Shown: positions 41,069-51,341 of the stretch, in pieces
Layout of the letters: every line of letters starts with the position of its first letter
Numbering within the stretch: position 1 is the first letter of the stretch
Source of the DNA: 66-474 sp035281745
GTDB taxonomy: Bacteria > Pseudomonadota > Gammaproteobacteria > Xanthomonadales > Rhodanobacteraceae
Assembly: GCA_035281745.1 (NCBI GenBank)
Contig: DATEDI010000006.1
Coordinates: forward strand, 13,621 to 77,620
DNA: 64,000 bases
Reading direction: 5' to 3'
Program-made: the position numbers and the translations under genes
Notes under the pieces: generated by a model
Told to the model about the DNA's origin: nothing
The model's database searches: none
What the model saw: the letters and a program-made list of their open reading frames with translations, nothing else

Positions 41069-42535
41069 ATGCCCACGCGTCGAGAAGTCCTGCAAGGCGC
41101 CGCCGCGCTGGCACTGCTGGCACGCGTCGGCGCTCGTCCGGCGTTGGCCGCCGCGCCCGCGAAGAAGCAAAGCGGTGACTACATCCCGGAAACCGATCCG
41201 CTCGTCGTCAGGAAGCTCGCACAGTGGTCGGACTGGAAATTCGGGCTGATCCTGCACTGGGGCACCTACAGTCAGCTCGGCATCGTCGAGTCGTGGTCGT
41301 TGTGTTCCGAGGACGAACCGTGGTGCAAGCGCCCCGATGGCGTCGGCTACGTCGAATGGAAACGGCGGTACGAGGAGCTGACGAAAACCTTCAACCCCGT
41401 GAAGTTCGACCCGGCGCAATGGGCGGATGCCGCGCACGCGGCCGGCATGCGCTACGTGGTGTTCACCACCAAACACCATGACGGTTTTTGCATGTTCGAT
41501 ACGGCGACGACGGATTACCGCATCACCGCGCCCGACGTGCCGTATCACACCGATCCCAGGGCGAACGTCGCCAAGGCGCTGTTCGATGCGTTCCGTGCGC
41601 GCGATTTCGGCATCGGCGCGTATTTCTCAAAGGCCGACTGGCACACTCCGGATTACTGGTCGCCGCGCTGGGCCACGCCGACCCGCAACAACAACTACGA
41701 CGTGCGCAAATATCCGGAGATGTGGAAGCGCTTCGTCGAGTTCACGCACAAGCAGATCGGCGAAATCACCTCGCAGTACGGCCGCATCGACCTGATGTGG
41801 CTGGACGCGGGCTGGGTCAACGCGCAGGATCATCCCGATGCGAAGGCCTACGGCATGGAAGTGCCATGGGCGCAGGACATCGACATGCCGGGCCTGGCCG
41901 CGACCGCGCGCCGAAACCAGCCCGGCATCATCCTGGTCAATCGCGCCGACGGTGGTCCCTACGAGGATTACCGCACGCCCGAGCAAACCGTACCCAGGCA
42001 CCCGCTGCCCTATCCGTGGGAGACCTGCATGACGATGGGCGACTCGTGGTCGTGGAATCCGCACGACCGATACAAATCGTCGCGCGAACTGGTGCACACG
42101 CTCGTGAACATCGTCGCCAAGGGCGGCAATTTGCTGCTGGGCATCGGGCCGCAAGGGAACGGCGAACTGCCCTCGACCGCGCTGGAGCGATTGAAGGCGA
42201 TCGGCACGTGGATGCGGGTGAACGGCTCCGCCATCCATGCGAGCCATCCACTCGCGCCCTACGAAGAAGACAAGTTCAGATTTACGCAGCTCAAGGACGG
42301 CAGCGTCAACGCGATCTATCTCGCCGACGCAGATGAACACACTCCTCCGGCGGCCATCGAATTACACAGCTTCCAGCCTGCGGCCGATGCGCGCCTGCAC
42401 GTGCTTGGCGTATCGGAGTCATTGGAATGGCAGCCGCGCGGCCCGGGGTTCCGCGTCGAATTGCCGCCAAGCGTGCGCCACCGATTGGCGGAAACGCCGG
42501 CCTGGACGTTGCGTATTTCAGCTTTGCGCAGCTGA
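41069..42535 (+). CDS. GH29 alpha-L-fucosidase, Tat-exported
   Basis: A 488-residue fucosidase from a different GH29 branch than its neighbour. A twin-arginine signal (TRREVLQGAAALALLA) leads to a cleavage site near ALAAAP. The barrel shows WKFGLILHWGTYSQLGIVES, VVFTTKHHDGFCMFD and the nucleophile in DLMWLDAGW (near residue 253). An insert with CSEDEPWCKRPDG may form a disulfide. GGAG lies before the ATG at 41069. Two fucosidases with different export routes and inserts suggest two linkages, for example core alpha-1,3 and an outer fucose (inference). Confidence 0.93.
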   Translation: MPTRREVLQGAAALALLARVGARPALAAAPAKKQSGDYIPETDPLVVRKLAQWSDWKFGLILHWGTYSQLGIVESWSLCSEDEPWCKRPDGVGYVEWKRRYEELTKTFNPVKFDPAQWADAAHAAGMRYVVFTTKHHDGFCMFDTATTDYRITAPDVPYHTDPRANVAKALFDAFRARDFGIGAYFSKADWHTPDYWSPRWATPTRNNNYDVRKYPEMWKRFVEFTHKQIGEITSQYGRIDLMWLDAGWVNAQDHPDAKAYGMEVPWAQDIDMPGLAATARRNQPGIILVNRADGGPYEDYRTPEQTVPRHPLPYPWETCMTMGDSWSWNPHDRYKSSRELVHTLVNIVAKGGNLLLGIGPQGNGELPSTALERLKAIGTWMRVNGSAIHASHPLAPYEEDKFRFTQLKDGSVNAIYLADADEHTPPAAIELHSFQPAADARLHVLGVSESLEWQPRGPGFRVELPPSVRHRLAETPAWTLRISALRS

Positions 42536-42691
42536 CACCCTGCTTTCGCTGCGCTGCAGCAGCTTTCGGCTCGCACAGGGGACTTCCCATCGCGACCCGA
42601 AGGTTTTAACATCCCGCTGCAGGGTTTCATGGGTGCATCACTGGCTCACAACTGAACCGCAGGGCTGCGGTCGTTTCCGGGAGGCTCGTCC

Positions 42692-45592
42692 ATGCAACAC
42701 GCCACATTCCATCGCAATGCACTGGCATTGGCCTTGTCCGCAGCGTTGCTGCTGCCGTTGGGGGCCTTTGCGCAGACTGCTGCGGGGCAGGACGCAGGTA
42801 CCGCATCGCCTCAGTCTGCACCCGATTCGTCCAAGCCGAAGAAGACCCTCCAGGAAGTCGTCGTCCTCGGGTCGCGCATTCCGCGCACGGAGCTCGAAGG
42901 GGCCAAACCGGTGGTGACCATCACCGGGGTGCAGATCAAGAAGGAAGGCTTCACGACCCTCTGGGAGTTCATGAATTCACTGCCGCAGGTCGGCAGGGCG
43001 CAAACCCCACCGAGCTGGGGTTCCACCTCGGTGAACGCGCGTCAGCTCAACCTGCGCAACATGGGCCCCCAATTCACCCAGTTGATGATCGATGGTTATC
43101 GCGTCGTCGATTACCCGCAGTCGAACAACGGCCGGACCAACTTCCAGAACTACAACAACATTCCCACGGGAATGATCGACCGCGTGGAAATCCTCGCGTC
43201 CGGCGCATCGTCGATCTACGGCGCCGACGCGGTGGCCGGCGTGGTCAACGTGATCCTGAAGAAGGAGTACCAGGGCGACGATTTGCAGCTCACCGCCGGT
43301 GGTGCGACCCGTGGCGCCCGCCAGTACGGGAATTTCAGCTGGACGGGCGGCCGATCGGGAGATCACTGGCACATCATCTACAACCTCGAGCACACCAATC
43401 GCTCGCCTTTGTGGGCCAAGGATCGCCCGTACACGGATTCCGAGGCGGACGCGGGCTACGGCACCTGGAATCCCAGCGCGCGGATGTTCGGCTACCAGAC
43501 TTACGACGCCCTCTCGCTGTATGACATCAATGGCAACTACATCACCCCGCCGCCGGGATCGTGCGAATCGTTCCAGAATTTTTCGCGGCGCGACAAGAAG
43601 ACCATCGCGACCAGTGGTGATCAGGTGACGGGCCCCGTCACCGACTACGGCCAGTACTGCACGCAACACGATTTGTTCCGCAATTGGGTGCTGACGCCGG
43701 GCCTGCAAAGCAACGACGCTGCCATTTCGGGCGAGTACGATTTGAATGACAGCCTGCAAGCCTATGGCTCGGTCGCGCTGTGGGACACGCACGGCGTCTC
43801 GCAGACCCAGCGACCATTCGCGTATCCGATGGGCGGTTTGCCGGTGCCGTTCTACGACTCGGGTACGGGTCAGGTCGTCACCAGTTTCCTGCGCCAGTTG
43901 ACCTACGCCGAGATGGGCACCCAGGCCAACACGTACGACAACGAGCAGTACTGGAACATCCACGCCGGACTGCGCGGCGCGATCTTCGATGGCCGGTTCA
44001 ACTGGGATTTGAACCTCGGCTACCAGAAATACATCGTGCACGAGAACTACACCGGCCTGAACGAACAGGGCATGTTCGATTTCTTCTTCGGCCCGCAGCT
44101 CGGCACCACGACGATCAACGGCACGACGTATCCGGTCTACCACGTCGACCAGCAGCGCTACTGGTACCCGATCACGCCGGCGCAGTACTCCACGTTCGGC
44201 GTGGCCGGCGAGAACAATGCGTGGTCCTGGATGCAAAACGCCACGTTGAATGTCAACGGCAACCTGTTCAACGTGCCCTGGGACGACAAGCCGATTGGCT
44301 GGGCCGCAGTGCTGGAGGCCTACCACAACGGCTACCAGCTTGCGCCGGACCCGCGCGGCAACACCCTCGACTTCGGCGATCCCTTCCAGGATTACAACAC
44401 CGGTGGCGGCAGCCGCAACCGCTACTCGTTCGCGACCGAGTTCCGGATACCGGTCCTGTCGACGCTGGACATCGATTTGTCCGGACGCGCCGACAAATAC
44501 GTGGACGCCAGCATCGCCGATATCGCGAAAACCTGGGGCCTCAGCATCGAATGGCGTCCGGTCAAGAGCCTGCTGCTACGGGGTAGCTACGGCACCAATT
44601 TCAAGGCCCCGGACATGCAGGCGATCTACCAGACGCAGTCGGCGTCGACGGTCGGCATTTACCGCGACGATCTCCAGTGCATCCAGGCCGGCGACTTCAA
44701 TTGTCAGGCGACCCAGCATTCCACTTACTTTACCCATTACCAGGGCGGCAGCCCCAACCTGCTGCCGGAGTCGGGTCATGGCTGGACCTATGGCCTGGTG
44801 TGGGATATTCCATGGGTCGATGGATTGTCATTCTCCGCCGACTACTGGCACACCGGTGTCAACAACGCGATCAATTACATCGACGCAGACACCCTGCTGG
44901 CGGACGAGGCGGGTTGCATCACCGGCCTCACCATTACTGGCGCGCCTTACACGACACACGCCCGCGGTTCGGCGTATTGCCAACTGGCGGTCAAGGATGT
45001 GGTCCGGGGCGCGGACGGCAACATCACTGCCATCCACACCGGTCCGATCAACGAATCGTCGTTGTATGTCAGCGGCATCGATGCCTCGCTCGACTACCAC
45101 TGGACGACGAACGACTGGGGCAATTTCAACCTGTCGATCAACTACACGGACAATCTGTCGTACAGGGAACGCGTGCTTCCCACCGATCCGTTGCTCAATA
45201 CGCGCTACCAGAACGTGGCCAGCAAGGTGACCGGCATCATCAACTGGAATCGGAACGCGTGGGATGCATCGATTTCCGGCCTGCGTTACGGTTCCCTGCG
45301 TGACAACAACTTCGGTGGTTGCGAGGTGTTGTCCAACGGCATCATGCCGTCACAGGGGGACGCGGCCTGCACCCCCTATTACGGCATGATCAAGCCGTGG
45401 ATCACCTGGAGCGGCTCGGTCGGCTACCAGTTCGACAAGCGCATCAAGATGACGCTCATCGTGCATAACATCTTCGATCGGGTGGGCCGGATTCCTTATT
45501 ACGCGGGCGGCTTCGAGTTCATCCCGACCCAGCAGGGTGATACCTACGATGGGCGCGAGGTTTTCCTGCAGATCAATTACAAACTTGATTGA
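42692..45592 (+). CDS. TonB-dependent outer-membrane receptor
   Basis: A 966-residue receptor with signal peptide (MQHATFHRNALALALSAALL, mature from QTAAGQ), a TonB-box-like LQEVVVLGSRIPRTELEGAK, the plug domain (FMNSLPQVG, RNMGPQFTQLMIDGYRVVD, ASGASSIYGADAVAGVVNVI) and a large beta-barrel ending in FLQINYKLD with a terminal aromatic-containing strand. Carbohydrate receptors of this kind import oligosaccharides in Xanthomonadales. Its position between fucosidases and mannan-type enzymes points to an N-glycan fragment as ligand. GGGAGG precedes the ATG. Confidence 0.93.
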   Translation: MQHATFHRNALALALSAALLLPLGAFAQTAAGQDAGTASPQSAPDSSKPKKTLQEVVVLGSRIPRTELEGAKPVVTITGVQIKKEGFTTLWEFMNSLPQVGRAQTPPSWGSTSVNARQLNLRNMGPQFTQLMIDGYRVVDYPQSNNGRTNFQNYNNIPTGMIDRVEILASGASSIYGADAVAGVVNVILKKEYQGDDLQLTAGGATRGARQYGNFSWTGGRSGDHWHIIYNLEHTNRSPLWAKDRPYTDSEADAGYGTWNPSARMFGYQTYDALSLYDINGNYITPPPGSCESFQNFSRRDKKTIATSGDQVTGPVTDYGQYCTQHDLFRNWVLTPGLQSNDAAISGEYDLNDSLQAYGSVALWDTHGVSQTQRPFAYPMGGLPVPFYDSGTGQVVTSFLRQLTYAEMGTQANTYDNEQYWNIHAGLRGAIFDGRFNWDLNLGYQKYIVHENYTGLNEQGMFDFFFGPQLGTTTINGTTYPVYHVDQQRYWYPITPAQYSTFGVAGENNAWSWMQNATLNVNGNLFNVPWDDKPIGWAAVLEAYHNGYQLAPDPRGNTLDFGDPFQDYNTGGGSRNRYSFATEFRIPVLSTLDIDLSGRADKYVDASIADIAKTWGLSIEWRPVKSLLLRGSYGTNFKAPDMQAIYQTQSASTVGIYRDDLQCIQAGDFNCQATQHSTYFTHYQGGSPNLLPESGHGWTYGLVWDIPWVDGLSFSADYWHTGVNNAINYIDADTLLADEAGCITGLTITGAPYTTHARGSAYCQLAVKDVVRGADGNITAIHTGPINESSLYVSGIDASLDYHWTTNDWGNFNLSINYTDNLSYRERVLPTDPLLNTRYQNVASKVTGIINWNRNAWDASISGLRYGSLRDNNFGGCEVLSNGIMPSQGDAACTPYYGMIKPWITWSGSVGYQFDKRIKMTLIVHNIFDRVGRIPYYAGGFEFIPTQQGDTYDGREVFLQINYKLD

Positions 45593-45614
45593 CGAGCTCC
45601 AGCGTCGAGATGTT

Positions 45615-45640
45615 GCCCCGGCTAGCGCCGGGGCCTTTCT
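45615..45640 (+). terminator. Terminator after the TonB-dependent receptor
   Basis: GCCCCGGC (45615-45622), loop TAGC, GCCGGGGC (45627-45634), then CTTTCT. It lies 22 bases after the receptor stop. It would allow high receptor expression with partial read-through to the enzymes behind. Confidence 0.65.
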
Positions 45641-45666
45641 CGATGCCGCGCGGGCCGGACGTGGCG

Positions 45667-46491
45667 ATGATTGATGCGCATTGCCACTTCTGGCGCCTGA
45701 ACCAAAACGATTGCACGTGGCCGCCGCCGGAACTCACGGCGATCCATCGCGACTTCCTTGCGGACGATTGGCAGCGCGAAGCGAACGCCGTGGGCATCGA
45801 CGCCGCGATCGCTGTGCAGTCGCAGCCCAGTGATCGTGATACCGACTGGTTGCTGGAATTGACGCGCGATGATCCGCGCATGGCAGGCATGGTGGGCTGG
45901 GTAAATCTGGCCGCGCCGGGTGCGCCCGGCCGCATCGCCGCGCTGGCGGAGCATCCGAAATTGCGCGGCCTGCGGCCGATGCTGCAGGACTTGCCCGACG
46001 ACGACTGGATTCTGCAACCCATTGTGACGCCAGCCATCGAGGCGATGGTCGCGCATGGCTTGTGTTTGGACGCGCTGGTGCGTCCGCGGCATCTGCCGCA
46101 CCTGCTCCGGTTCGCTGAACGGCATCCTGCATTGCGCGTCGTGATCGACCATGCCGCCAAGCCGGACATCGCGGGCGGCGTATTTGATCCATGGCGCGCG
46201 CGCGTCGCGAAGCTTGCGGAATTTCCGAACGTGGTCTGCAAGCTGTCCGGGCTTCTGACCGAAGCGGGCGAGACATGGCGACCCGACGCCCTGCGACCGT
46301 ATCTGGATCATCTGCTCGCGACATTCGGCCCGCGTCGGCTGCTGTGGGGCAGCGATTGGCCGGTCGTGAATCTTGCGGCCGACTACTCGCGCTGGTTCGA
46401 TCTGGTGGACACGAGCACGGGTCTCGCGGGCGATGAACGGGCGGCGTTGTTTGGCGACAATGCGGCGCGGGTTTACGGTATCGAAGCTTAG
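45667..46491 (+). CDS. Amidohydrolase, probably L-fuconolactonase
   Basis: A 274-residue metal-dependent hydrolase of the amidohydrolase-2 family. MIDAHCHFW gives the HxH pair, VVIDHAAKPDI the third His, and LLWGSDWPV the catalytic Asp. Family members in fucose and rhamnose operons open aldonolactones, and this gene supplies the lactonase missing from the fucose operon at 32.7-36.7 kb. The start at 45667 begins directly with the HxH strand, as usual; an ATG at 45643 is also in frame. It lies just beyond the receptor terminator. Confidence 0.85.
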   Translation: MIDAHCHFWRLNQNDCTWPPPELTAIHRDFLADDWQREANAVGIDAAIAVQSQPSDRDTDWLLELTRDDPRMAGMVGWVNLAAPGAPGRIAALAEHPKLRGLRPMLQDLPDDDWILQPIVTPAIEAMVAHGLCLDALVRPRHLPHLLRFAERHPALRVVIDHAAKPDIAGGVFDPWRARVAKLAEFPNVVCKLSGLLTEAGETWRPDALRPYLDHLLATFGPRRLLWGSDWPVVNLAADYSRWFDLVDTSTGLAGDERAALFGDNAARVYGIEA

Positions 46492-46503
46492 GGGAAACCA
46501 GGC

Positions 46504-48693
46504 ATGCGCCATCTGCTGACCGGAATCTTGCTTTGCGTGGCCGCGCTGACGTGCATCACCGCGCATGCGGCCTTCGCGATCCTGCCCACGCCGCAACATC
46601 TGACCCGCGGCCAGGGTGCGTTCGAATTGCATCGCGGCGCACGTATCGCGGCGCCCGCCGGTGCCCGCACCCAGTGGATTGCGGATTTTCTTCGTGATTC
46701 GATTGAGACGCAGACCGGCGTCAAGCTGCGGGTGGTCGCGTCGCCCGCGCGTGGCCGCATCACCCTGCGCATTGATCCGACGGTTCAGGGCAACGAGGCC
46801 TATCGGCTGGACGTGACGCCCAAGGCGGTCACGATTTCGGCGGGCGACGAGCGCGGTCTGTTCTGGGGTGTGCAAACCTTCCGGCAGTTGCTGCCGCTGC
46901 AGCACGAGGTGCCACCGACGATCCCGGCGGTGCACGTTGAGGACGCGCCACGCTATGCATGGCGCGGCGTGATGCTGGACGTGTCACGGCATTTCTATCC
47001 AGTCGACTTCATCAAGAAGCAGATCGACTTGATGTCGTACTACAAGTTCGACGTGTTCCACTGGCACCTCACCGACGACCAGGGCTGGCGCATCCAGATC
47101 AAGCGTTACCCGAAGCTGACCCAAGTCGGCGCATGGCGGACCGAGGCCGACGGCAGCCGCTATGGCGGCTTCTACACCCAGGACCAGATCCGCGACGTGG
47201 TGGCGTACGCACGCGAACGCAACGTGATGGTGGTGCCGGAGATCGAGATGCCGGGTCATGCCAGCGCGGCTCTCGCGGCGTATCCCGAACTTTCGTGCAG
47301 CGGCAAGCCGATCACGGTGCCGACCACATGGGGGGTGTTCCACGACGTGGATTGCGTTGGCAACGATGCGACATTCGCGTTCCTGCAGCACGTGCTGGAT
47401 GAAGTGATTAGGTTGTTTCCGTCGCCGTATCTTCACATCGGCGGCGACGAGGTGCCGGAAGGCGTGTGGGCCGATTGTGCGTCATGCCAGGAGTTGGCGC
47501 GCACGCAGGACTTGAACGGCGAGCAGGGGCTGCACGGTTATTTCGTCCGCCGCATCCAGGCGTATCTTGCGGGCAAGGGCAAGACCATGGTCGGCTGGGA
47601 TGAAATCCTGGAAGGCCAACTCGATCCGCAAGCGGTGGTGGAAGTGTGGCGCGGACCCGATGAGGCCAAGAAGGCGCTGGCGAACGGCAACCGCATCATC
47701 ATCGCCAGCCCGTTCTACCTCGATACGCCCATCGATCGCATGACGTTGCAGGACTTGTATCGCACTGATCCGTTCGATGATCCGCTGTTCGCGAAATATC
47801 CCGGCAAGGTGCTGGGCGGCGAAGCGCCGCTGTGGAGCGAGCGCGCCACACCGCTGAATGGCGACGCCCGCCTGTATCCGCGGCTGTTCGCGATTGCCGA
47901 GCACCTGTGGAGTGCATCAGCGCCCGACTGGCATGATTTCCTGTTGCGCGCACGCGCGCAGGAAGCGTGGCTGGGCGCGCAACACGTCGCCTACGGCCCC
48001 GAGGACAAGGACATCGTCGATGCGCGCGTGAGTTTCAATCCCACCTACAAGCGCTGGCGCATCCGGGCCGCGCGCGGCTTCGATGACTTGCGCTTGCACT
48101 ACACAATGGATGGCAGCGAACCGACCGCTGCATCGCCGTCATTCGAAGACGTATTGGATCTGTACACGCCGACCACGCTCACGTTCGCCCCATTTCGCGG
48201 CAGCGTGCAATACCAGGCCAGCCAGACGTTCCAGATGGTGCCGAACCTCGCGTTGGGCAATTCCGTGACCTTCGCCGCGCCGCCTGCCGGGCGCTATTCG
48301 GCCGATCTCACCGACGGCATCCTGGGCGCCCAGTACCACGATGGCGCGTGGGCCGGCTGGCAGGGCGCAGACATGGATGCCACGATCGACCTCGGCCGAC
48401 CGACCGAACTGCACGCGATCGACGCACGCTTTCTGCAGAATGCGCAGGCCTGGATTTTGTTGCCGCGCAGCGTGAGTTTCGAGGCGTCGAACGATGGCAA
48501 GTCCTGGACGATGTTGCAGACGACACCGCTCACGGTCGATCCGAACGACATGCACCCGTCGATCCGCGATGTTGCGTGCAACCTGCAAATTCCTGTCACC
48601 GCGCGCTACCTTCGGGTGGTGGCGATGCGTTATGGCCAGCAGATCAATGGCATCGATACGTGGATTTTCTCCGACGAGATCATCGCGAAATGA
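46504..48693 (+). CDS. GH20 beta-N-acetylhexosaminidase
   Basis: A 729-residue exported enzyme that removes terminal beta-GlcNAc or GalNAc. A signal peptide (MRHLLTGILLCVAALTCITA) precedes the GH20b domain (to about residue 145) and the catalytic barrel, with YAWRGVMLDVSRHFYPVDFI, HWHLTDDQGWRIQI, and the Asp-Glu pair in YLHIGGDEVPEG (near residue 308). A chitobiase-like strand region (YTMDGSEPT) and a C-terminal discoidin-like domain (about 590-729) follow, probably for glycan binding. It overlaps the GH2 gene by ATGA. Confidence 0.94.
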   Translation: MRHLLTGILLCVAALTCITAHAAFAILPTPQHLTRGQGAFELHRGARIAAPAGARTQWIADFLRDSIETQTGVKLRVVASPARGRITLRIDPTVQGNEAYRLDVTPKAVTISAGDERGLFWGVQTFRQLLPLQHEVPPTIPAVHVEDAPRYAWRGVMLDVSRHFYPVDFIKKQIDLMSYYKFDVFHWHLTDDQGWRIQIKRYPKLTQVGAWRTEADGSRYGGFYTQDQIRDVVAYARERNVMVVPEIEMPGHASAALAAYPELSCSGKPITVPTTWGVFHDVDCVGNDATFAFLQHVLDEVIRLFPSPYLHIGGDEVPEGVWADCASCQELARTQDLNGEQGLHGYFVRRIQAYLAGKGKTMVGWDEILEGQLDPQAVVEVWRGPDEAKKALANGNRIIIASPFYLDTPIDRMTLQDLYRTDPFDDPLFAKYPGKVLGGEAPLWSERATPLNGDARLYPRLFAIAEHLWSASAPDWHDFLLRARAQEAWLGAQHVAYGPEDKDIVDARVSFNPTYKRWRIRAARGFDDLRLHYTMDGSEPTAASPSFEDVLDLYTPTTLTFAPFRGSVQYQASQTFQMVPNLALGNSVTFAAPPAGRYSADLTDGILGAQYHDGAWAGWQGADMDATIDLGRPTELHAIDARFLQNAQAWILLPRSVSFEASNDGKSWTMLQTTPLTVDPNDMHPSIRDVACNLQIPVTARYLRVVAMRYGQQINGIDTWIFSDEIIAK

Positions 48694-51341
48694 TCGGGCC
48701 GCGCGCGAGGTGCAGCTGGCGATGGCTGCTCGCGTTGGCGTGGCTCGCGTTGTTGCCATCGTTGGCAAGCGCACTCACCACGCAGTCGCTGGATGCGGGT
48801 TGGCAATTCCGGATCGCTCTCGGTGATACGCACGCGAAGGATCATCCCCGCACGGTGCAATGGCTGCCCGCGACGGTGCCGGGCTCGGTGCAGACCGATC
48901 TGATGGCGCTGAAGCTGATTCCCGATCCGTACTGGCGCGACGACGAAGCGAAGGTCCAGTGGGTGGGATTGTCGAACTGGCAATACAGGAAAACTTTCGA
49001 TGTCGATGACGCGACGCTCGATCGCGCGCATGTCGATCTGGTGTTCGAAGGTCTCGATACCTTCGCGGACGTCTATTTGAACGGTCACGAGATACTTTCC
49101 GCCGACAACATGTTCCGCCGCTGGCGCGTGCCGGTGAAGCCGTTGTTGCACAGAGGAACGAACACACTGGAGGTGAAGCTGTACTCGCCGATCGAACGCC
49201 TGCAGCCGTGGCTTCTGAAACAACCGTACGCGCTGCCGGGCGAATTCGATTCCGCCTTCGGCGACGAGCCCAAGGGCAAGCAGACCGCCAATTACGTGCG
49301 CAAAGCCGCGTACCAATATGGATGGGACTGGGGTCCGCGCGTCGTCACCGAAGGCATCTGGCAGCACGTCAAGCTGGAAAGCTGGGATGCGCTGCGGCTG
49401 GCTGACTTCCATGTCGCGCAGAAATCGGTGACTGCCGATGTTGCGAAGCTGGCGGCGCAACTGGAGATCGAGGCCGATCAGGCGACGCCTGCCCATATCG
49501 TGGTGCGCTGGCGTGCGCCGGACGGCAAAACGCGATCGCTGCAGCACGACGTCGGGTTGAAGGCTGGCGACAACCACGTCGCGATTCCCCTCGAGATCGC
49601 GCATCCGCAACGCTGGTGGCCAGTCGGCTACGGCAAACCGAATCTCTATGACTTCCATGTCGACGTCGCGGTTGGCGGCAAGATGCTGGCGAATGATGAC
49701 AAGGAAACTGGATTGCGCAGCATCGAACTCCGTCGCCGCAAGGACCAATGGGGAAAGAGTTTCGAATTCGTCGTCAACGGCGTGCCGATCTTTGCCAAGG
49801 GCGCCAATTTCATTCCGCCCGACATCTTCCCGACGCGCGTCACGTCCACGCAGATCCGGCACCTGCTCGAATCGGCGCGCGACGCCAACATGAACATGCT
49901 GCGCGTGTGGGGCGGGGGCTATTACCTGCCGGACGATTTCTACGCGACGGCCGACAAGCTGGGCCTGATGGTCTGGCAGGACTTCATGTTCGGTGGCGCG
50001 ATTCCGCCGTCCGACGCGGCGTTCGATGACAACGTGCGTGCGGAGGCCACGCAGCAGGTGCGGCGCCTGCGCGATCACCCGAGCATCGTGTTGTGGTGCG
50101 GCAACAACGAGGTCGAAACCGGTTGGGAATCCTGGGACGATCGCAAGGCGTTCAAGAAGACCCTCACTGCGGCGCAGCGCCAGCACATCGAGCAGGGCAT
50201 GCGCGAGTTGTTCGACCACACGTTGCGCGGCGTTGTCGCGAAGTACGAACCCGAAATACCGTACTGGCCCAGCACGCCCGGCACCGATTACGACGGACCG
50301 GTCAACGTCACCGACGATGGCGATTACCACTACTGGAATGTGTGGTCGGGCGACGCGTTGCCGGTGACGGCCTATCTCGACGTGACGCCGCGCTTCATGT
50401 CGGAGTACGGGCTGCAGTCGATGCCGTCGATGCCGACCATCGATGCTTTCACTGAACCGGGGGATCGCTCGATCGATTCGAAAGTGATGCGTGCGCACCA
50501 GAAGTTCGACAGCGGCAACGGCAACCAGCGCTTGCTGAAATATGTCGAGCGCAAATTCGGCAAGCCGAGGGACCTCGCTTCGTTCGCGTATTTGAGCCAG
50601 GCGATGCAGGCCGGCGGCATCCAGTTGGCGGCGGAACACCTGCGCGCGTCGCGGCCCCGGAGCATGGGCTCGCTGTATTGGCAGCTCGACGACGCTTGGC
50701 CCGGCATCACCTGGTCCAGCATCGACTGGTATGGGCACTGGAAGGCGCTGCAATTCCATGCGCGGCGTTTTTATGCGCCATTGCTGATCGCGGTCCTGCG
50801 CAATCACGAGACCACGACGGTTTCGCTGGTTTCCGATCGCACTACGCCTGTCGCTGCGCAATGGCGCCTGCAGGTAATGGATTTTTCTGGGAAGGTGATT
50901 GGGCAGCAGCAGGCCGGCGTTACGTTGCCGCCGCTGTCGGCGACGCGTGTCGGCACGTTCAGCGACGCGCAATTGCTGCGTGGCGCCGATCCGCGCGCGG
51001 CGTTCGCCGTCTTTGAATTGCGGGTGGATGGCCACGTGGTTTCGCGCAACCTGGTTTTCTTCGATCAGCCGAAGAACCTCGCGCTGCCGCTGCCACACGT
51101 CGATGCGCAGTTGGGGCAGAAGGGCGATGGCTATGCGCTCATCTTGCGCAGCAAGGTGTTGGCACGCGACGTGTGGGTCTCCTTCGGCGATACCGACGTC
51201 AGCGTTTCGGACAACGCGTTCGATATCCTGCCCGGTCAGGAAGTGACGCTGACCGTTCGCAGCAAGGCCACCCTCGACACCTTGCGCCAGGCGCTCAAGA
51301 TCGAGGATATGGCCGATGCGATGCAGGGCCGCGCGCAGTGA
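48690..51341 (+). CDS. GH2 beta-mannosidase
   Basis: An 883-residue exported enzyme. The signal peptide (WRWLLALAWLALLPSLASA) precedes a sugar-binding beta domain (WVGLSNWQYRKTFDVDD, FADVYLNGHEI), an Ig-like domain and the catalytic barrel. The acid/base Glu is in LWCGNNEVETGW and the nucleophile in RFMSEYGLQSMP. These fit the beta-mannosidase branch of GH2, which cleaves the Man-beta-1,4-GlcNAc core of N-glycans. The start at 48690 makes an ATGA overlap with GH20; the stop makes a GTGA overlap with GH3. Confidence 0.94.
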   Translation: MIGPRARCSWRWLLALAWLALLPSLASALTTQSLDAGWQFRIALGDTHAKDHPRTVQWLPATVPGSVQTDLMALKLIPDPYWRDDEAKVQWVGLSNWQYRKTFDVDDATLDRAHVDLVFEGLDTFADVYLNGHEILSADNMFRRWRVPVKPLLHRGTNTLEVKLYSPIERLQPWLLKQPYALPGEFDSAFGDEPKGKQTANYVRKAAYQYGWDWGPRVVTEGIWQHVKLESWDALRLADFHVAQKSVTADVAKLAAQLEIEADQATPAHIVVRWRAPDGKTRSLQHDVGLKAGDNHVAIPLEIAHPQRWWPVGYGKPNLYDFHVDVAVGGKMLANDDKETGLRSIELRRRKDQWGKSFEFVVNGVPIFAKGANFIPPDIFPTRVTSTQIRHLLESARDANMNMLRVWGGGYYLPDDFYATADKLGLMVWQDFMFGGAIPPSDAAFDDNVRAEATQQVRRLRDHPSIVLWCGNNEVETGWESWDDRKAFKKTLTAAQRQHIEQGMRELFDHTLRGVVAKYEPEIPYWPSTPGTDYDGPVNVTDDGDYHYWNVWSGDALPVTAYLDVTPRFMSEYGLQSMPSMPTIDAFTEPGDRSIDSKVMRAHQKFDSGNGNQRLLKYVERKFGKPRDLASFAYLSQAMQAGGIQLAAEHLRASRPRSMGSLYWQLDDAWPGITWSSIDWYGHWKALQFHARRFYAPLLIAVLRNHETTTVSLVSDRTTPVAAQWRLQVMDFSGKVIGQQQAGVTLPPLSATRVGTFSDAQLLRGADPRAAFAVFELRVDGHVVSRNLVFFDQPKNLALPLPHVDAQLGQKGDGYALILRSKVLARDVWVSFGDTDVSVSDNAFDILPGQEVTLTVRSKATLDTLRQALKIEDMADAMQGRAQ

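Noticed and set aside
45615..45640. The hairpin as an operator for the lactonase gene
   Set aside because: It is a GC-rich stem with a T-containing tail right after the receptor stop, which fits a terminator better.
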